Origin: Rhodovulum sp. PH10
GTDB taxonomy: Bacteria; Pseudomonadota; Alphaproteobacteria; Rhizobiales; Xanthobacteraceae
NCBI RefSeq assembly: GCF_000293785.1
Contig: NZ_AKZI01000019.1
Span: 62,001 to 126,000, forward strand
Length of the DNA: 64,000 nt
Reading direction: 5' to 3'
The notes under the pieces were generated by a model that worked only from the letters and a program-made list of their open reading frames with translations, was not told where the DNA came from and searched no databases. Of this stretch, positions 36,987 to 45,565 are shown piece by piece; position 1 is the first letter of the stretch, and each line of letters starts with the position of its first letter. Made by a program: the position numbers and the translations under genes.

Positions 36987-37015
36987 AAAAAAGGGGCCGC
37001 CGGGAAGGGCGGCCC
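36987..37015 (-). terminator. Strong rho-independent terminator
   Basis: On the minus strand GGGCCGCC-CTTCCC-GGCGGCCC forms a perfect 8-bp stem (37015-36994), followed after one base by six T (36992-36987). It ends transcription coming from the DUF1192 gene 222 bp upstream, or from a separate small RNA. Confidence 0.85.
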
Positions 37016-37100
37016 AAAGTGTCAACAGGGAGGCGTCAAACAGAGTGGACAGGAGCCACTCGGTGTCCACGAAGTGGACGATCATGGTAATAAACGAGAA
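36987..37100 (-). ncRNA. Candidate small RNA ending at the strong terminator
   Basis: Read on the minus strand, the roughly 110 bases before and including the terminator hold paired elements GTCCAC-TTC-GTGGAC (37079-37065) and TGTCCAC/GTGGACA arms (37070-37064 and 37051-37045), then the terminator stem. Structure ending in a classic terminator, far from any stop codon, suggests an sRNA or a long structured 3' UTR. No family was recognised. Confidence 0.25.
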
Positions 37101-37236
37101 AGCTTAACGCCGGCTTACTCCGGCCTGTCCGGTGGGTGACGGAAGGCGCCTGGAACGCACCTCGGGACGCGCCGCCGCTGCGCGCGGCCCGCAGAGCCGC
37201 CCGGCGTCCTCCGCAGATATTCCGCGGGGAAAAAGA

Positions 37237-37431
37237 TCAGCTTTTGAAGAACTGGTCGGCTGCCGAGCGCGAGGCGCGCTTGCGGTCGCGCATCGCCTCG
37301 AGCCGGGCGACCTCGCCGTTCAGAAGCGCGATGCGCTCCTCCAGCTCCTCGATCGACAGCACCGACAGATCCTGCCCGATCTCGTGCGCGAGCCGCGTCT
37401 TCGGCCGGTCGTCGTCCTCGGATATCGCCAT
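37237..37431 (-). CDS. DUF1192 family small protein
   Basis: 64-aa cytoplasmic protein with the family core LAHEIGQDLSVLSIEELEER and LLNGEVARLEAMRDRK, ending AADQFFKS. It is a short amphipathic helix pair of unknown role, conserved near rcdA and a quinone oxidoreductase gene in Hyphomicrobiales, exactly as here. The ATG at 37431 gives the family start; the open frame upstream is not conserved. Confidence 0.87.
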   Translation of the reverse strand: MAISEDDDRPKTRLAHEIGQDLSVLSIEELEERIALLNGEVARLEAMRDRKRASRSAADQFFKS

Positions 37432-37696
37432 GGCGTCCTCCTCGTCGTCCTGCCGTTCTTTACGCGCACCCCGGTGGCCGGCACCGTGATCTCGGGTCCG
37501 CCCAATCCTCGCCGTGATCGCAGGCGAGGACCGACCGCAGGGAACCCGGCTTCCCTTCCCGGCGCGCCGCGCGTAGAAAATGCGCCGAGGATCGCCTGCC
37601 TTGCAAGCGCCCGACCTGCTCGCCCGACCCTCGAGCCGTGCCGCATGCGGCTCCTTCGCCGCCGCCGGCCCGGCCGGCCCCGCGACCGAGAGTGCC

Positions 37697-38710
37697 ATGA
37701 CGTCGATCCCCGCCCCGTCGATTCCCCCCACCATGACCGCCATCGCCATCCGGGCGCCGGGGGGCCCCGAGGTGCTGGTGCCCGAGGAGCGGCCGGTGCC
37801 GACGCCCGGCCGCGGCGAGATTCTCGTGAAGGTGGAGGCCGCCGGGGTGAACCGCCCGGACGTGATGCAGCGCAAGGGTCTCTATCCGCCGCCGCCCGGC
37901 GCCTCCGACATTCCCGGCCTCGAGATCGCCGGCACGGTGGTCGCGACCGGCCCCGATTCGACCCGCTGGACGCGCGGCGACCGGGTGATGGCGCTGGTGT
38001 CGGGCGGCGGCTATGCCGACTACTGCATCGCCGACGAGACCCACGCGCTGCCGATCCCGCCCGATCTCGCGCCGACCGAGGCGGCCGCGGTGCCGGAGAC
38101 CGCCTTCACCGTCTGGCACAACGTGTTCGAGCGCGGCGGCCTGCAGCGCGGCGAGACCCTGCTGGTGCACGGCGGCTCGTCCGGCATCGGCACCATGGCG
38201 ATCCAGCTCGCCAAGGCGTTCGGCGCCACCGTGATCGTCACCGCCGGCTCGGAGGAGAAATGCGAAGCCTGCCGCCGTCTGGGCGCCGACGTCGCCGTGA
38301 ACTACAGGACCGAGGACTTCGTCGCCGCCGTCAAGCAGGCGACCGGCGGAGCGGGGGCGAACGTGATTCTCGACATGGTGGGCGGCGACTACATCGCCCG
38401 CAACTGGAGCGCCGCGGCGGTCGAGGGGCGGATCGTCCAGATCGCCTTCCAGGCCTCGCCGAAAGCGACCGTCGATTTCAGCCGGGTGATGCTGAAGCGG
38501 CTGCATCACACCGGATCGACGCTGCGCTCGCGCGCGGCGGCCGACAAGGCGGCGATCGCCCGTGCGGTCGAGCGGCAGGTGTGGCCGCTGATCGCCGCCG
38601 GCCGGGTGCGCCCGGTGATGGACCGAACCTATCCGCTCGCCGAGGCCGCCGCCGCCCACGCCCGGATGGAATCGAGCCTGCACATCGGCAAGATCGTGCT
38701 GACCGCGTGA
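37697..38710 (+). CDS. NAD(P)H:quinone oxidoreductase, zinc-free MDR family (PIG3-like)
   Basis: 337 aa. N-terminal GroES-like domain with VKVEAAGVNRPDVMQRKGLYPPPPG and IPGLEIAG, then a Rossmann domain with LLVHGGSSGIGTMAIQLAKAFGA binding NADPH. The zinc cysteines of alcohol dehydrogenases are absent, as in PIG3/QorA proteins. ATG 37697 is used; a second Met 36 bp later (MTAIAIRAPGG) is an equally likely start. Its TGA overlaps the GTG of the EAL-domain gene (GTGA). The physiological acceptor is unknown. Confidence 0.9.
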   Translation: MTSIPAPSIPPTMTAIAIRAPGGPEVLVPEERPVPTPGRGEILVKVEAAGVNRPDVMQRKGLYPPPPGASDIPGLEIAGTVVATGPDSTRWTRGDRVMALVSGGGYADYCIADETHALPIPPDLAPTEAAAVPETAFTVWHNVFERGGLQRGETLLVHGGSSGIGTMAIQLAKAFGATVIVTAGSEEKCEACRRLGADVAVNYRTEDFVAAVKQATGGAGANVILDMVGGDYIARNWSAAAVEGRIVQIAFQASPKATVDFSRVMLKRLHHTGSTLRSRAAADKAAIARAVERQVWPLIAAGRVRPVMDRTYPLAEAAAAHARMESSLHIGKIVLTA

Positions 38711-41658
38711 CCGCTTCCGAGACAACGAGGCTCCGCACGGCAGGCGCGCGCCGCCGCGCCGCCTTCGACGCGTGCCGCATCGTCGCCGTGCAGGCGCTGC
38801 TGGTGCTCGCCGCGCTGGTGGCGACGCTGGTCGGCGTCCCCTCGCCCGCGAACGCCGTGCAGGCGATCAATGTCCGCGCCGACGTGCCGGCGATCGACCT
38901 CACCGACGCCGTCGAGATGCAGCAGACCGAGGGCGACCGCGTGCAGGTCTCCACCGCCCCCGGCCCCGACGGGATCGTCCGCCGCATCGAGGTGCGCTCG
39001 CGCGACGGCGGCGACGACTGGGCGGTGATCGCGCTCGCCAACACCGGCGACGAGCAGCTCGACCGGCTGATCGTCGTGCCGCATTATCAGATGGTCGGCT
39101 CCGGCCTGCTGTGGCCCGATCTCGGCCTGTCGCGGGTGGCCGGCATCACGCCGAGCTTCGGCGACCGGCCGGAGCGCCAGGACAGCGCGACCGCCGACAT
39201 CTTCCGCCTCACCCTCGATCCCGGCGCGGTGGTCACCTACGTGCTCGAGCTGCGCACCGACCGCGTGCCGCAGATCTATCTGTGGGAGCCGGAGGCCTAC
39301 AAGGACAAGGTCAACTCCTTCACGCTCTACCACGGCATGGTGATCGGCATCGCCGGCCTCCTGGCGCTGTTTCTCACCATCCTGTTCGTTGTGAAGGGCA
39401 GCGTGATGTTCCCCGCCGCCGCCGCGCTCGCCTGGGCGGTGCTGGTCTATATCGGCATCGACTTCGGCTTCTGGGGCAAGGTGTTCGACATGTCGGCCGG
39501 GGCCGAGCGGGTGTGGCGCGCCTCCGGCGAGGCGATCCTCGCGGCGACGCTGGTGGTCTTCCTGTTCGCCTATCTCAACCTCGCGCGCTGGCACGTGCGC
39601 TACGGCTATCTCACCGTCGGCTGGCTCGTCGGCCTGGTCGCGCTGGTGGCGGTGGCGCTGGTCGATCCGGCGATCGCCTCCGGCATCGCGCGCCTCTCGC
39701 TCGCCCTCGTCGCGGTGACGGGCTTCGCGCTGGTCGTCTATCTCGCCGCGCGCGGCTTCGACCGCGCGGTGCTGTTGATCCCGACCTGGTTCCTGCTGGT
39801 CGTGTGGGTGGTCGCCGCCGGCATGACGGTGACCGGGATGGTGACCAACGACATCGTCGGCCCGGCGCTGCTCGGCGGCCTCGTGCTGATCGTCATGCTG
39901 ATCGGCTTCACGGTGATGCAGCACGCCTTTGCCGGCGGCGTGACGCAGACCATCGTGTCCGACGTCGAGCGCCGCGCGCTGGCGCTGACCGGCGCCGGCG
40001 ACCTGATCTGGGACTGGGACGTCGGCTCCGACAAGATCTACACCAGCCCCGAGACCGACCAGATTCTCGGGCTGCCGCGCGGCAGCCTCGAGGGACCGGC
40101 GGCCGGCTGGCTCGAGGTCCTGCACCCGATCGACCGCGACCGCTTCCGCACCGCGCTCGACAGCGTGCTGGAGCAGCGCCGTGGCCGCCTCGTCCACGAG
40201 TTCCGCCTGCGCACCAGCGACGGCCACTATCTGTGGTTCGCGCTGAAGGCGCGGCCGGTGGTCGGCTCGGACGGCGAGGTGGTGCGCCTGGTCGGCACGC
40301 TCGCCGACGTCACCGAGTTCAAGACCGCCGAGGAGCGCCTGCTGCACGACGCCGTGCACGACAACCTCACCGGCCTGCCGAACCGCCAGCTGTTCATCGA
40401 CCGCCTGCAGGCGGTGCTGACCTTCGCGAGAGCCAATACCGGCATCAAGGCGACGGTGATGGTGATCGACGTCGACCGCTTCAAGCAGGTCAACGATTCG
40501 GTCGGCATGGCGGTCGGCGACTCGATCCTGCTCACCATCGCCCGCCGGCTCGGCCGCCTCCTCAAGCCGCAGGACACGCTGGCCCGGCTCGCCGGTGATC
40601 AGTTCGGCCTGCTCCTGCTGTCGGAGAAGGAATCGGGGCGCATCATCGCGTTCGCCGAGACGATGCGGAAGACCATCAACGCGCCGATCGTCTTCAACGA
40701 CCGCGAGATCATCCTCACCGCCTCGCTCGGCATCGCGCTGTCGGACGCGCAGCAGCAGCGCCCCGACGAGGTGCTGAAGGACGCCGAGCTCGCGATGTAT
40801 CACGGCAAACGGATCGGCGGCGACCGCATCGAGATCTTCAAGCCGGCGATGCGCGCCCGCAAGACCGATCGGCTGACGCTCGAATCCGAGCTGCGTCGCG
40901 CGCTCGAGCGCGAGGAGATCACGATGTTCTACCAGCCGATCGTCCGGCTGGAGGACCGCTCGGTCGCCGGCTTCGAGGCGCTCGCGCGCTGGGACCATCC
41001 GAAGCTCGGCCGGCTGTCGCCGTCGGAGTTCATCTCGATCGCCGAGGAGATCGGCCTGATCGTCGATCTCGGCCTGTTCGCGATGGAGCGCACCGCCCGC
41101 CAGCTCGCCGCCTGGCAGCGCGCGGTGCCGAGCCGCACGCCGCTGTTCGCCAGCGTCAACGTCTCCTCGCGTCAGCTCTTGCGCCAGGATCTGATTCAGG
41201 ATCTGCGCACCGTGCTCGCTCGCTCCGGCCTGATGCGCGGCAGCCTCAAGCTCGAGATGACCGAGAGCTTGGTGATGGAAAATCCCGAGCTGACCTCGCA
41301 GATCCTCCACCGCATCAAGGAGCTCGGCGCCGGCCTGTCGCTCGACGACTTCGGCACCGGCCACTCCTCGCTCGCCTATCTGCAGCGCTTCCCGTTCGAC
41401 ACCATCAAGATCGACAAGTCGTTCGTGCGCACCACCGCCAAGGGCACCCGGCCGGTGATCCTGCGCTCGATCGTCGGACTCGCGCACGACCTCGGCATGG
41501 AGGTGGTGGCGGAAGGCGCCGAGACGGATTCGGATGCCGTCGAGCTCTATCAGCTCGGTTGCGAGTACGTGCAGGGCTTCGTGTTCGGCGAGGCGATGCC
41601 GGCCGAGGCCGCCCGCGCGCTCCTGGTCGGCGACCGCACCGCGGCGGCGTCCCGGTAG
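38707..41658 (+). CDS. Membrane sensor with 7TM, PAS, degenerate GGDEF and intact EAL domains
   Basis: 983 aa with a GTG start. A signal or first TM at about 20-44 is followed by an extracellular 7TMR-DISM-like domain (about 50-205) and a 7TM region (about 220-410). Then come PAS (about 425-545), GGDEF (about 550-705) and EAL (about 725-970). The GGDEF signature is AGDQF (629-633), so cyclase activity is unlikely; such domains often bind GTP and activate the EAL part. The EAL domain keeps E757 (FEALARW), DDFGTGHSSLAYLQRFP and IKIDKSFV, so c-di-GMP hydrolysis is likely. It is translationally coupled to the quinone oxidoreductase, hinting at redox-linked signalling. Confidence 0.87.
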   Translation: MTASETTRLRTAGARRRAAFDACRIVAVQALLVLAALVATLVGVPSPANAVQAINVRADVPAIDLTDAVEMQQTEGDRVQVSTAPGPDGIVRRIEVRSRDGGDDWAVIALANTGDEQLDRLIVVPHYQMVGSGLLWPDLGLSRVAGITPSFGDRPERQDSATADIFRLTLDPGAVVTYVLELRTDRVPQIYLWEPEAYKDKVNSFTLYHGMVIGIAGLLALFLTILFVVKGSVMFPAAAALAWAVLVYIGIDFGFWGKVFDMSAGAERVWRASGEAILAATLVVFLFAYLNLARWHVRYGYLTVGWLVGLVALVAVALVDPAIASGIARLSLALVAVTGFALVVYLAARGFDRAVLLIPTWFLLVVWVVAAGMTVTGMVTNDIVGPALLGGLVLIVMLIGFTVMQHAFAGGVTQTIVSDVERRALALTGAGDLIWDWDVGSDKIYTSPETDQILGLPRGSLEGPAAGWLEVLHPIDRDRFRTALDSVLEQRRGRLVHEFRLRTSDGHYLWFALKARPVVGSDGEVVRLVGTLADVTEFKTAEERLLHDAVHDNLTGLPNRQLFIDRLQAVLTFARANTGIKATVMVIDVDRFKQVNDSVGMAVGDSILLTIARRLGRLLKPQDTLARLAGDQFGLLLLSEKESGRIIAFAETMRKTINAPIVFNDREIILTASLGIALSDAQQQRPDEVLKDAELAMYHGKRIGGDRIEIFKPAMRARKTDRLTLESELRRALEREEITMFYQPIVRLEDRSVAGFEALARWDHPKLGRLSPSEFISIAEEIGLIVDLGLFAMERTARQLAAWQRAVPSRTPLFASVNVSSRQLLRQDLIQDLRTVLARSGLMRGSLKLEMTESLVMENPELTSQILHRIKELGAGLSLDDFGTGHSSLAYLQRFPFDTIKIDKSFVRTTAKGTRPVILRSIVGLAHDLGMEVVAEGAETDSDAVELYQLGCEYVQGFVFGEAMPAEAARALLVGDRTAAASR

Positions 41659-41695
41659 AGCGGGGCGGCGCGATCGTCACGAGGATAGGCGGGTC

Positions 41696-41880
41696 GGGTG
41701 CGCGGAGGTAGGGTGCGCGGAGCGAAGCGTGCGCACCGCCGAGATGCGTGCGACGGCACTGCGCACCTACGGCCGTTGCCGTCATGCGCGGGCAAAGACC
41801 CGCGCATCCATCAAAATCGAAAAGACGTCTTTGCGTCGCGTGATGGATCGCCGGGTCACGGCCTTCGGCCGGCCCGGCGA
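41696..41880. repeat. Intergenic palindromic repeats between convergent genes
   Basis: The spacer carries GTGCGCGGAG/GGTGCGCGGAGCGAAGCG-type repeats, related to the GCGTGCGCACC stretches near 15265. Further on is a hairpin with arms CGCCGGG (41849-41855) and CCCGGCG (41873-41879) around GGCC-TTC-GGCC. Such elements recur in Hyphomicrobiales intergenic DNA and may end both convergent transcripts. Confidence 0.55.
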
Positions 41881-41910
41881 TGACGGCGGAGGAGCCGAGA
41901 CCGTCCGCCC

Positions 41911-42549
41911 TCAGGCGTGGCCGGCCTCGCTCGACAGCATGCCGAGATGGATGCCGATCTTCTGCAGCGCGCGCTCGTACTTCACCTCGGTGTCGCCGCC
42001 GAAGATCAGCTCGGGATCGGCGGTGCAGTGCAGCCAGCCGTTCGCCTGGATCTCGGTCTCGAGCTGGCCCGGCGCCCAGCCGGCATAGCCGAGCGCGAGC
42101 ACCGCCGAGAGCGGCCCGTCGCCGCGGGCGATCGCCTTCAAAATGTCGAGAGTGGCGGTCAGGCAGATGCCGTCGTCGATCGGCAGCGTCGAGTTCTCGA
42201 TGAAGAAGTCGCTCGAATGCAGCACGAACCCGCGCCCGGTCTCCACCGGTCCACCGCGCAAAACCTTCACGGAGCCGGCGCGCGGCGGCAGGATGATCAG
42301 GTCGGAGGCGGGGATCACCTCGAGCTGGACCAAGAGGTCGGCGAAATTGACGTTGGGCGCCGGCTGATTGACGATGATACCCATCGCCCCTTCGGACGAG
42401 TGCGCGCACACATAGATCAGGCTGCGGGCGAAACGCTCGTCGCGCATGCTCGGCATGGCGATCAGCATCTGTCCGTCGAGATAGCCGCGCTTCGGCTCGC
42501 CCTCGTCGGGCGCCGTCTCCTGCGGCGATGTTTTTCTTGCGGCTTTCAT
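41911..42549 (-). CDS. YqgE/AlgH family protein (DUF179)
   Basis: 212 aa. It keeps the family blocks [29 protein letters not shown] (seen as [10 protein letters not shown] and [18 protein letters not shown]), [29 protein letters not shown] and [14 protein letters not shown]. The molecular role is not settled; members are linked to alginate regulation and to the yqgF neighbourhood in gammaproteobacteria. ATG 42549 fits the family start. It is divergent from the DsbD-N-like gene. Confidence 0.9.
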   Translation of the reverse strand: MKAARKTSPQETAPDEGEPKRGYLDGQMLIAMPSMRDERFARSLIYVCAHSSEGAMGIIVNQPAPNVNFADLLVQLEVIPASDLIILPPRAGSVKVLRGGPVETGRGFVLHSSDFFIENSTLPIDDGICLTATLDILKAIARGDGPLSAVLALGYAGWAPGQLETEIQANGWLHCTADPELIFGGDTEVKYERALQKIGIHLGMLSSEAGHA

Positions 42550-42661
42550 CTCGGCAAGATTACTCCGACGGGATCGAGTTGCAACGCGCGGATCGCGGCG
42601 GCCGGGGCCGCCCGTCGTCATGTCGGGACGGCCGCGGGCGCACGCAAGGAGAGGATCGCGA

Positions 42662-43561
42662 ATGAATGTGACGATGCGGCGATGCGCGCTGCCGGTGCTG
42701 ACGATGCTCGCGCTGACGGGCGGCGCCGCGGTGGCGGGGCCCACCGTCTCGGCGTGGGACGGCGATGCCCGCGGTGCGGTGCGGCTGATCGGCGGCGGCG
42801 CGACGGCGGATGCGCCTTCCACCGTCGCGGGCGTCGAGATCCGGCTCGGCGACGGCTGGAAGACCTATTGGCGGTACCCCGGTGATTCCGGTGTGCCGCC
42901 GCGGTTCGATTTCTCCCGCTCGGTGAACGTGAAATCGGCGACGGTGCGCTATCCCGCACCGCACCGCTTCGCCGACGGCGGCGGCACCTCGATCGGCTAC
43001 AAGGGCGGGGTGATCTTCCCCGTCGCGGTCGCGCGCGACGACGCGACGCAGGCGGCGACCCTCGCGGTCGAGGTCGACTATGCCGTGTGCGAGCGGCTGT
43101 GCGTGCCGAAGACCGGCACCGCGACCCTGGTGCTGCCGGCCGAGAGCGCGGCGGCGCCTACGGCACCCGCCACCGGCGCGATGTCGCCTGCGACGAACGG
43201 CAGCAGCCTCGGCGGGCTCGCCGGCGCGGTCGCCCGGCTGCCGCGACCGGCGAGGGTCGGCGACGCCGGCGATTTTTCCGTGCGGGCGGTGCATCGCGAG
43301 GGCGAATGGCCGACGCCGCGGCTGGTGGTCGACGTCGCCGCCCCCGCCGGCACCGAGGTCGACCTGTTCGCGGAAGGCCCGACCGCCGCCTGGGCGCTGC
43401 CGGTGCCAAATCCCGCCGGCAGCGGGCCGGACGGCACGCACCGCTTCACCTTCGAGGTCGACGGCGCCCCCGCCGGGGTCGACCCGCGCGGCGCCACCCT
43501 GACGCTCACCGCGGTCGCCGGCGATCGCGCCATCGCGGTGCCGGTGACCCTCGACCCGTGA
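42662..43561 (+). CDS. Periplasmic DsbD N-terminal-like (ScsB/DsbD-alpha) protein
   Basis: 299 aa with a signal peptide ending near GGAAVAGP. The core ([44 protein letters not shown]) is the DsbD N-terminal-like fold, and the redox pair sits in [15 protein letters not shown] (CxxxC). Full-length DsbD and ScsB have further TM and thioredoxin domains; those are absent, so the protein needs a separate electron donor such as CcdA. It may hand reducing power to periplasmic targets. The electron partner is not in the window. Confidence 0.8.
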   Translation: MNVTMRRCALPVLTMLALTGGAAVAGPTVSAWDGDARGAVRLIGGGATADAPSTVAGVEIRLGDGWKTYWRYPGDSGVPPRFDFSRSVNVKSATVRYPAPHRFADGGGTSIGYKGGVIFPVAVARDDATQAATLAVEVDYAVCERLCVPKTGTATLVLPAESAAAPTAPATGAMSPATNGSSLGGLAGAVARLPRPARVGDAGDFSVRAVHREGEWPTPRLVVDVAAPAGTEVDLFAEGPTAAWALPVPNPAGSGPDGTHRFTFEVDGAPAGVDPRGATLTLTAVAGDRAIAVPVTLDP

Positions 43562-43564
43562 CGC

Positions 43565-43592
43565 CCGTCCGGTGACGGCCGTCCGGTGACGG
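43565..43592. repeat. Two 14-bp tandem repeats
   Basis: CCGTCCGGTGACGG occurs twice in tandem (43565-43578 and 43579-43592), immediately after the DsbD-N-like gene, with a further partial copy GTGACGGC at 43613. Possible slippage product. Confidence 0.7.
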
Positions 43593-43752
43593 CCGAATGG
43601 CCGACCGCCGACCGTGACGGCGCGGTGGCGGACGATCGGCCCGCCCGCCGTCTCGACGGGCGGCCTCTCGGCACCTATCTCGGGTGCGTTGGCCGGTCGC
43701 GCCCCCCGCGCGCCCGCCGCCCGCTCTTCGACGTCACAGCAAGGACAGCACC

Positions 43753-44238
43753 ATGCCCATCCAGGTCGGCGACCGTATTCCCGAGGCGAAATTCCGCGTG
43801 ATGACCGAGAACGGCCCGGCCTGGGCGACCACCGACGACGTCTTCAAGGGCAAGACCGTGGTGCTGTTCGCGGTGCCCGGCGCCTTCACCCCGACCTGCC
43901 ACAACAACCATCTGCCGGGCTTCCTCGCCCGCGCCGACGAGATCAAGGCGAAGGGCGTCGACACCATCGCGGTGACCGCGGTCAACGACGTGTTCGTGAT
44001 GCACGCCTGGCGCAAGGCGGCCGGCGCCGACGGGCGGATCGAGTTCCTGGCGGACGGCAACGGCGATTTCGCGAAAGCGATCGGCATGACGATGGACGTC
44101 TCGGCGGGCGGCCTCGGGCTGCGCTCCAAGCGCTACGCGATGCTGGTGAAGGACGGCGAGGTCGCGCGCATCAGCGTCGAGCCGGAGCCCGGCCAGGCGG
44201 TCGCGACCAGCGCGGAGAGCGTGCTCGCCACGCTGTGA
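43753..44238 (+). CDS. Peroxiredoxin, Prx5/hybrid-glutaredoxin type
   Basis: 161-aa thiol peroxidase. The peroxidatic cysteine lies in VPGAFTPTCHNNHLPGF, the Prx5-type active site with conserved P, T and C, and TDDVFKGKTVVLFA precedes it. VNDVFVMHAW and SKRYAMLVKDG are typical of Prx5. It detoxifies H2O2 or alkyl hydroperoxides with glutathione or glutaredoxin. ATG 43753 is chosen; the frame is open upstream. It is followed 9 bp later by a phosphatase gene. Confidence 0.93.
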   Translation: MPIQVGDRIPEAKFRVMTENGPAWATTDDVFKGKTVVLFAVPGAFTPTCHNNHLPGFLARADEIKAKGVDTIAVTAVNDVFVMHAWRKAAGADGRIEFLADGNGDFAKAIGMTMDVSAGGLGLRSKRYAMLVKDGEVARISVEPEPGQAVATSAESVLATL

Positions 44239-44247
44239 GGACGATTC

Positions 44248-45045
44248 GTGCGCGCTCCTCGAGGCGAGACGGCGGCTTCCACGTCCGCCGACCGGGCGGC
44301 GCTGCCGCCGGTCCTGCACCTGCACGGGTCGACGCCGCGCCGGTCCGCGGTGCCGGAGGGCTGCCGCGTCTATGCGGTCGGCGACGTGCACGGCCGCGCC
44401 GATCTCCTGGAGGCGCTGTTCGCCCGGATCGACGCCGACACCGCCGCCCGCAAGGCGGTGCGGCCGGTCGAGATCTATCTCGGCGACTATATCGACCGGG
44501 GCCCGCGCTCGCGCGACGTCGTCGATTTGATGATCGCGCGGCGCGCCGCCCGCGAAACGGTGCAGCTGCGCGGTAATCACGAGACCTACATCGTCCGCTT
44601 TCTCGACGATCCCGGCCTGCTGCGGACCTGGCGCCGGTTCGGCGGGCTGGAGACGCTGCTCTCCTACGGCCTGCGGCCGTCGCTCAATCCGGACGACGAC
44701 GAGCTCGCCGCTCTCTCGGCCGCGCTGAAAGAGGTGCTGCCGGCGGAGCACCTCGCCTTTTTCCGCGCGCTGCCGACCAAATTCTCGCTCGGCGATTTCT
44801 TCTTCGTGCATGCCGGCGTGAAGCCCGGCGTGCCCCTCGCCGCGCAGGACGACCAGGATCTGATCTGGATCCGCGATCCCTTCCTGATGCACGATGGGCT
44901 TTACGAGAAGACGGTCGTGCACGGCCACACGCCGGTGCCGGAGCCCGAGGTGAAGCGCAACCGGATCGACATCGACACCGGCGCGTTCGCCACCGGCCGG
45001 CTGACCTGCCTGGTGATCGAGGGCCAAACCCTCGCCTGGCTGTGA
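44248..45045 (+). CDS. Metallophosphoesterase, PPP serine/threonine phosphatase-like
   Basis: 265 aa, GTG start. It has the four phosphoesterase blocks: YAVGDVHGRADLL, LGDYIDRGPRSRDVVDLM, LRGNHETYI, and FVHAGVKPGVPLAAQDDQD followed by VVHGHTPVPEPEV. These give the GDxHG/GDxxDRG/GNHE metal ligands and the distal His residues. Alphaproteobacterial relatives include bacterial PrpA-like phosphatases. The substrate may be phosphoproteins or diadenosine tetraphosphate (ApaH-like); the sequence does not decide. Confidence 0.87.
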   Translation: MRAPRGETAASTSADRAALPPVLHLHGSTPRRSAVPEGCRVYAVGDVHGRADLLEALFARIDADTAARKAVRPVEIYLGDYIDRGPRSRDVVDLMIARRAARETVQLRGNHETYIVRFLDDPGLLRTWRRFGGLETLLSYGLRPSLNPDDDELAALSAALKEVLPAEHLAFFRALPTKFSLGDFFFVHAGVKPGVPLAAQDDQDLIWIRDPFLMHDGLYEKTVVHGHTPVPEPEVKRNRIDIDTGAFATGRLTCLVIEGQTLAWL

Positions 45046-45088
45046 CGGCCGACGCCGCGTCTCGAAGGTGGTGAGGAGGGAGAAGCGC

Positions 45089-45565
45089 GTGCCGAACCAA
45101 AAACCCGCGGTGCTGTTCGTCTGCCTCGGCAACATCTGCCGCTCGCCGCTCGCCGAGGCGGTGTTTCGCGCCGAGGCGGCGCGGCAAAAGCTCGACGCCG
45201 AGGCGGATTCCGCCGGCATCGGCAACTGGCACGTCGGCGAGGCGCCCGATCCGCGCGCCCAGGCGGTGGCGAAGAAGCACGGCGTCGATATCGGCGGCTG
45301 CCGCGGCCGGCAGGTGACGCACGAGGATTTTTCCCGCTTCACCCACGTGATCGCGCTCGACCGCGACGTGCTCGCGGCGCTGCGCCGGCTGCGCCCGGCC
45401 AACGCGACGGCACAGCTCGGCCTGCTGCTCGACGCAGTGCCGGGCCGCGAGGGCGAAGGCGTGACCGATCCTTATTACGGCGAGGACGACGGCTTCGAGA
45501 CCACCTTTTCCGACGTCGCCTCCGGTACCTCGGCGCTGGTCCGCAAGCTTTCGGAGACGCGGTGA
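45089..45565 (+). CDS. Low-molecular-weight phosphotyrosine phosphatase-like protein
   Basis: 158 aa. The P-loop is FVCLGNICRSPLAEAVFR (CxxxxxRS with the nucleophile Cys and Arg) and the general acid Asp is in VTDPYYG. The GTG at 45089 follows GGAGGGAG at good spacing; an upstream GTG at 45068 would add seven residues. Its TGA overlaps the GTG of the fructosamine-kinase gene. In bacteria LMW-PTP homologues encoded beside fructosamine-kinase homologues act as ribulosamine/erythrulosamine 5-phosphatases in protein repair; that role is inferred here. Confidence 0.9.
   Translation: MPNQKPAVLFVCLGNICRSPLAEAVFRAEAARQKLDAEADSAGIGNWHVGEAPDPRAQAVAKKHGVDIGGCRGRQVTHEDFSRFTHVIALDRDVLAALRRLRPANATAQLGLLLDAVPGREGEGVTDPYYGEDDGFETTFSDVASGTSALVRKLSETR

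Larger units (their letters stand above)
36792..37236. other. Spacer between rcdA and the DUF1192 gene
   Basis: 445 bp without a convincing gene. It contains a strong minus-strand terminator at 36987-37015, two overlapping inverted repeats at 37045-37079, and an imperfect 11-bp direct repeat GCTTAACGCCG/GCTTACTCCGG near 37101-37122. The promoter of rcdA must lie between the terminator and 36792. Confidence 0.5.
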
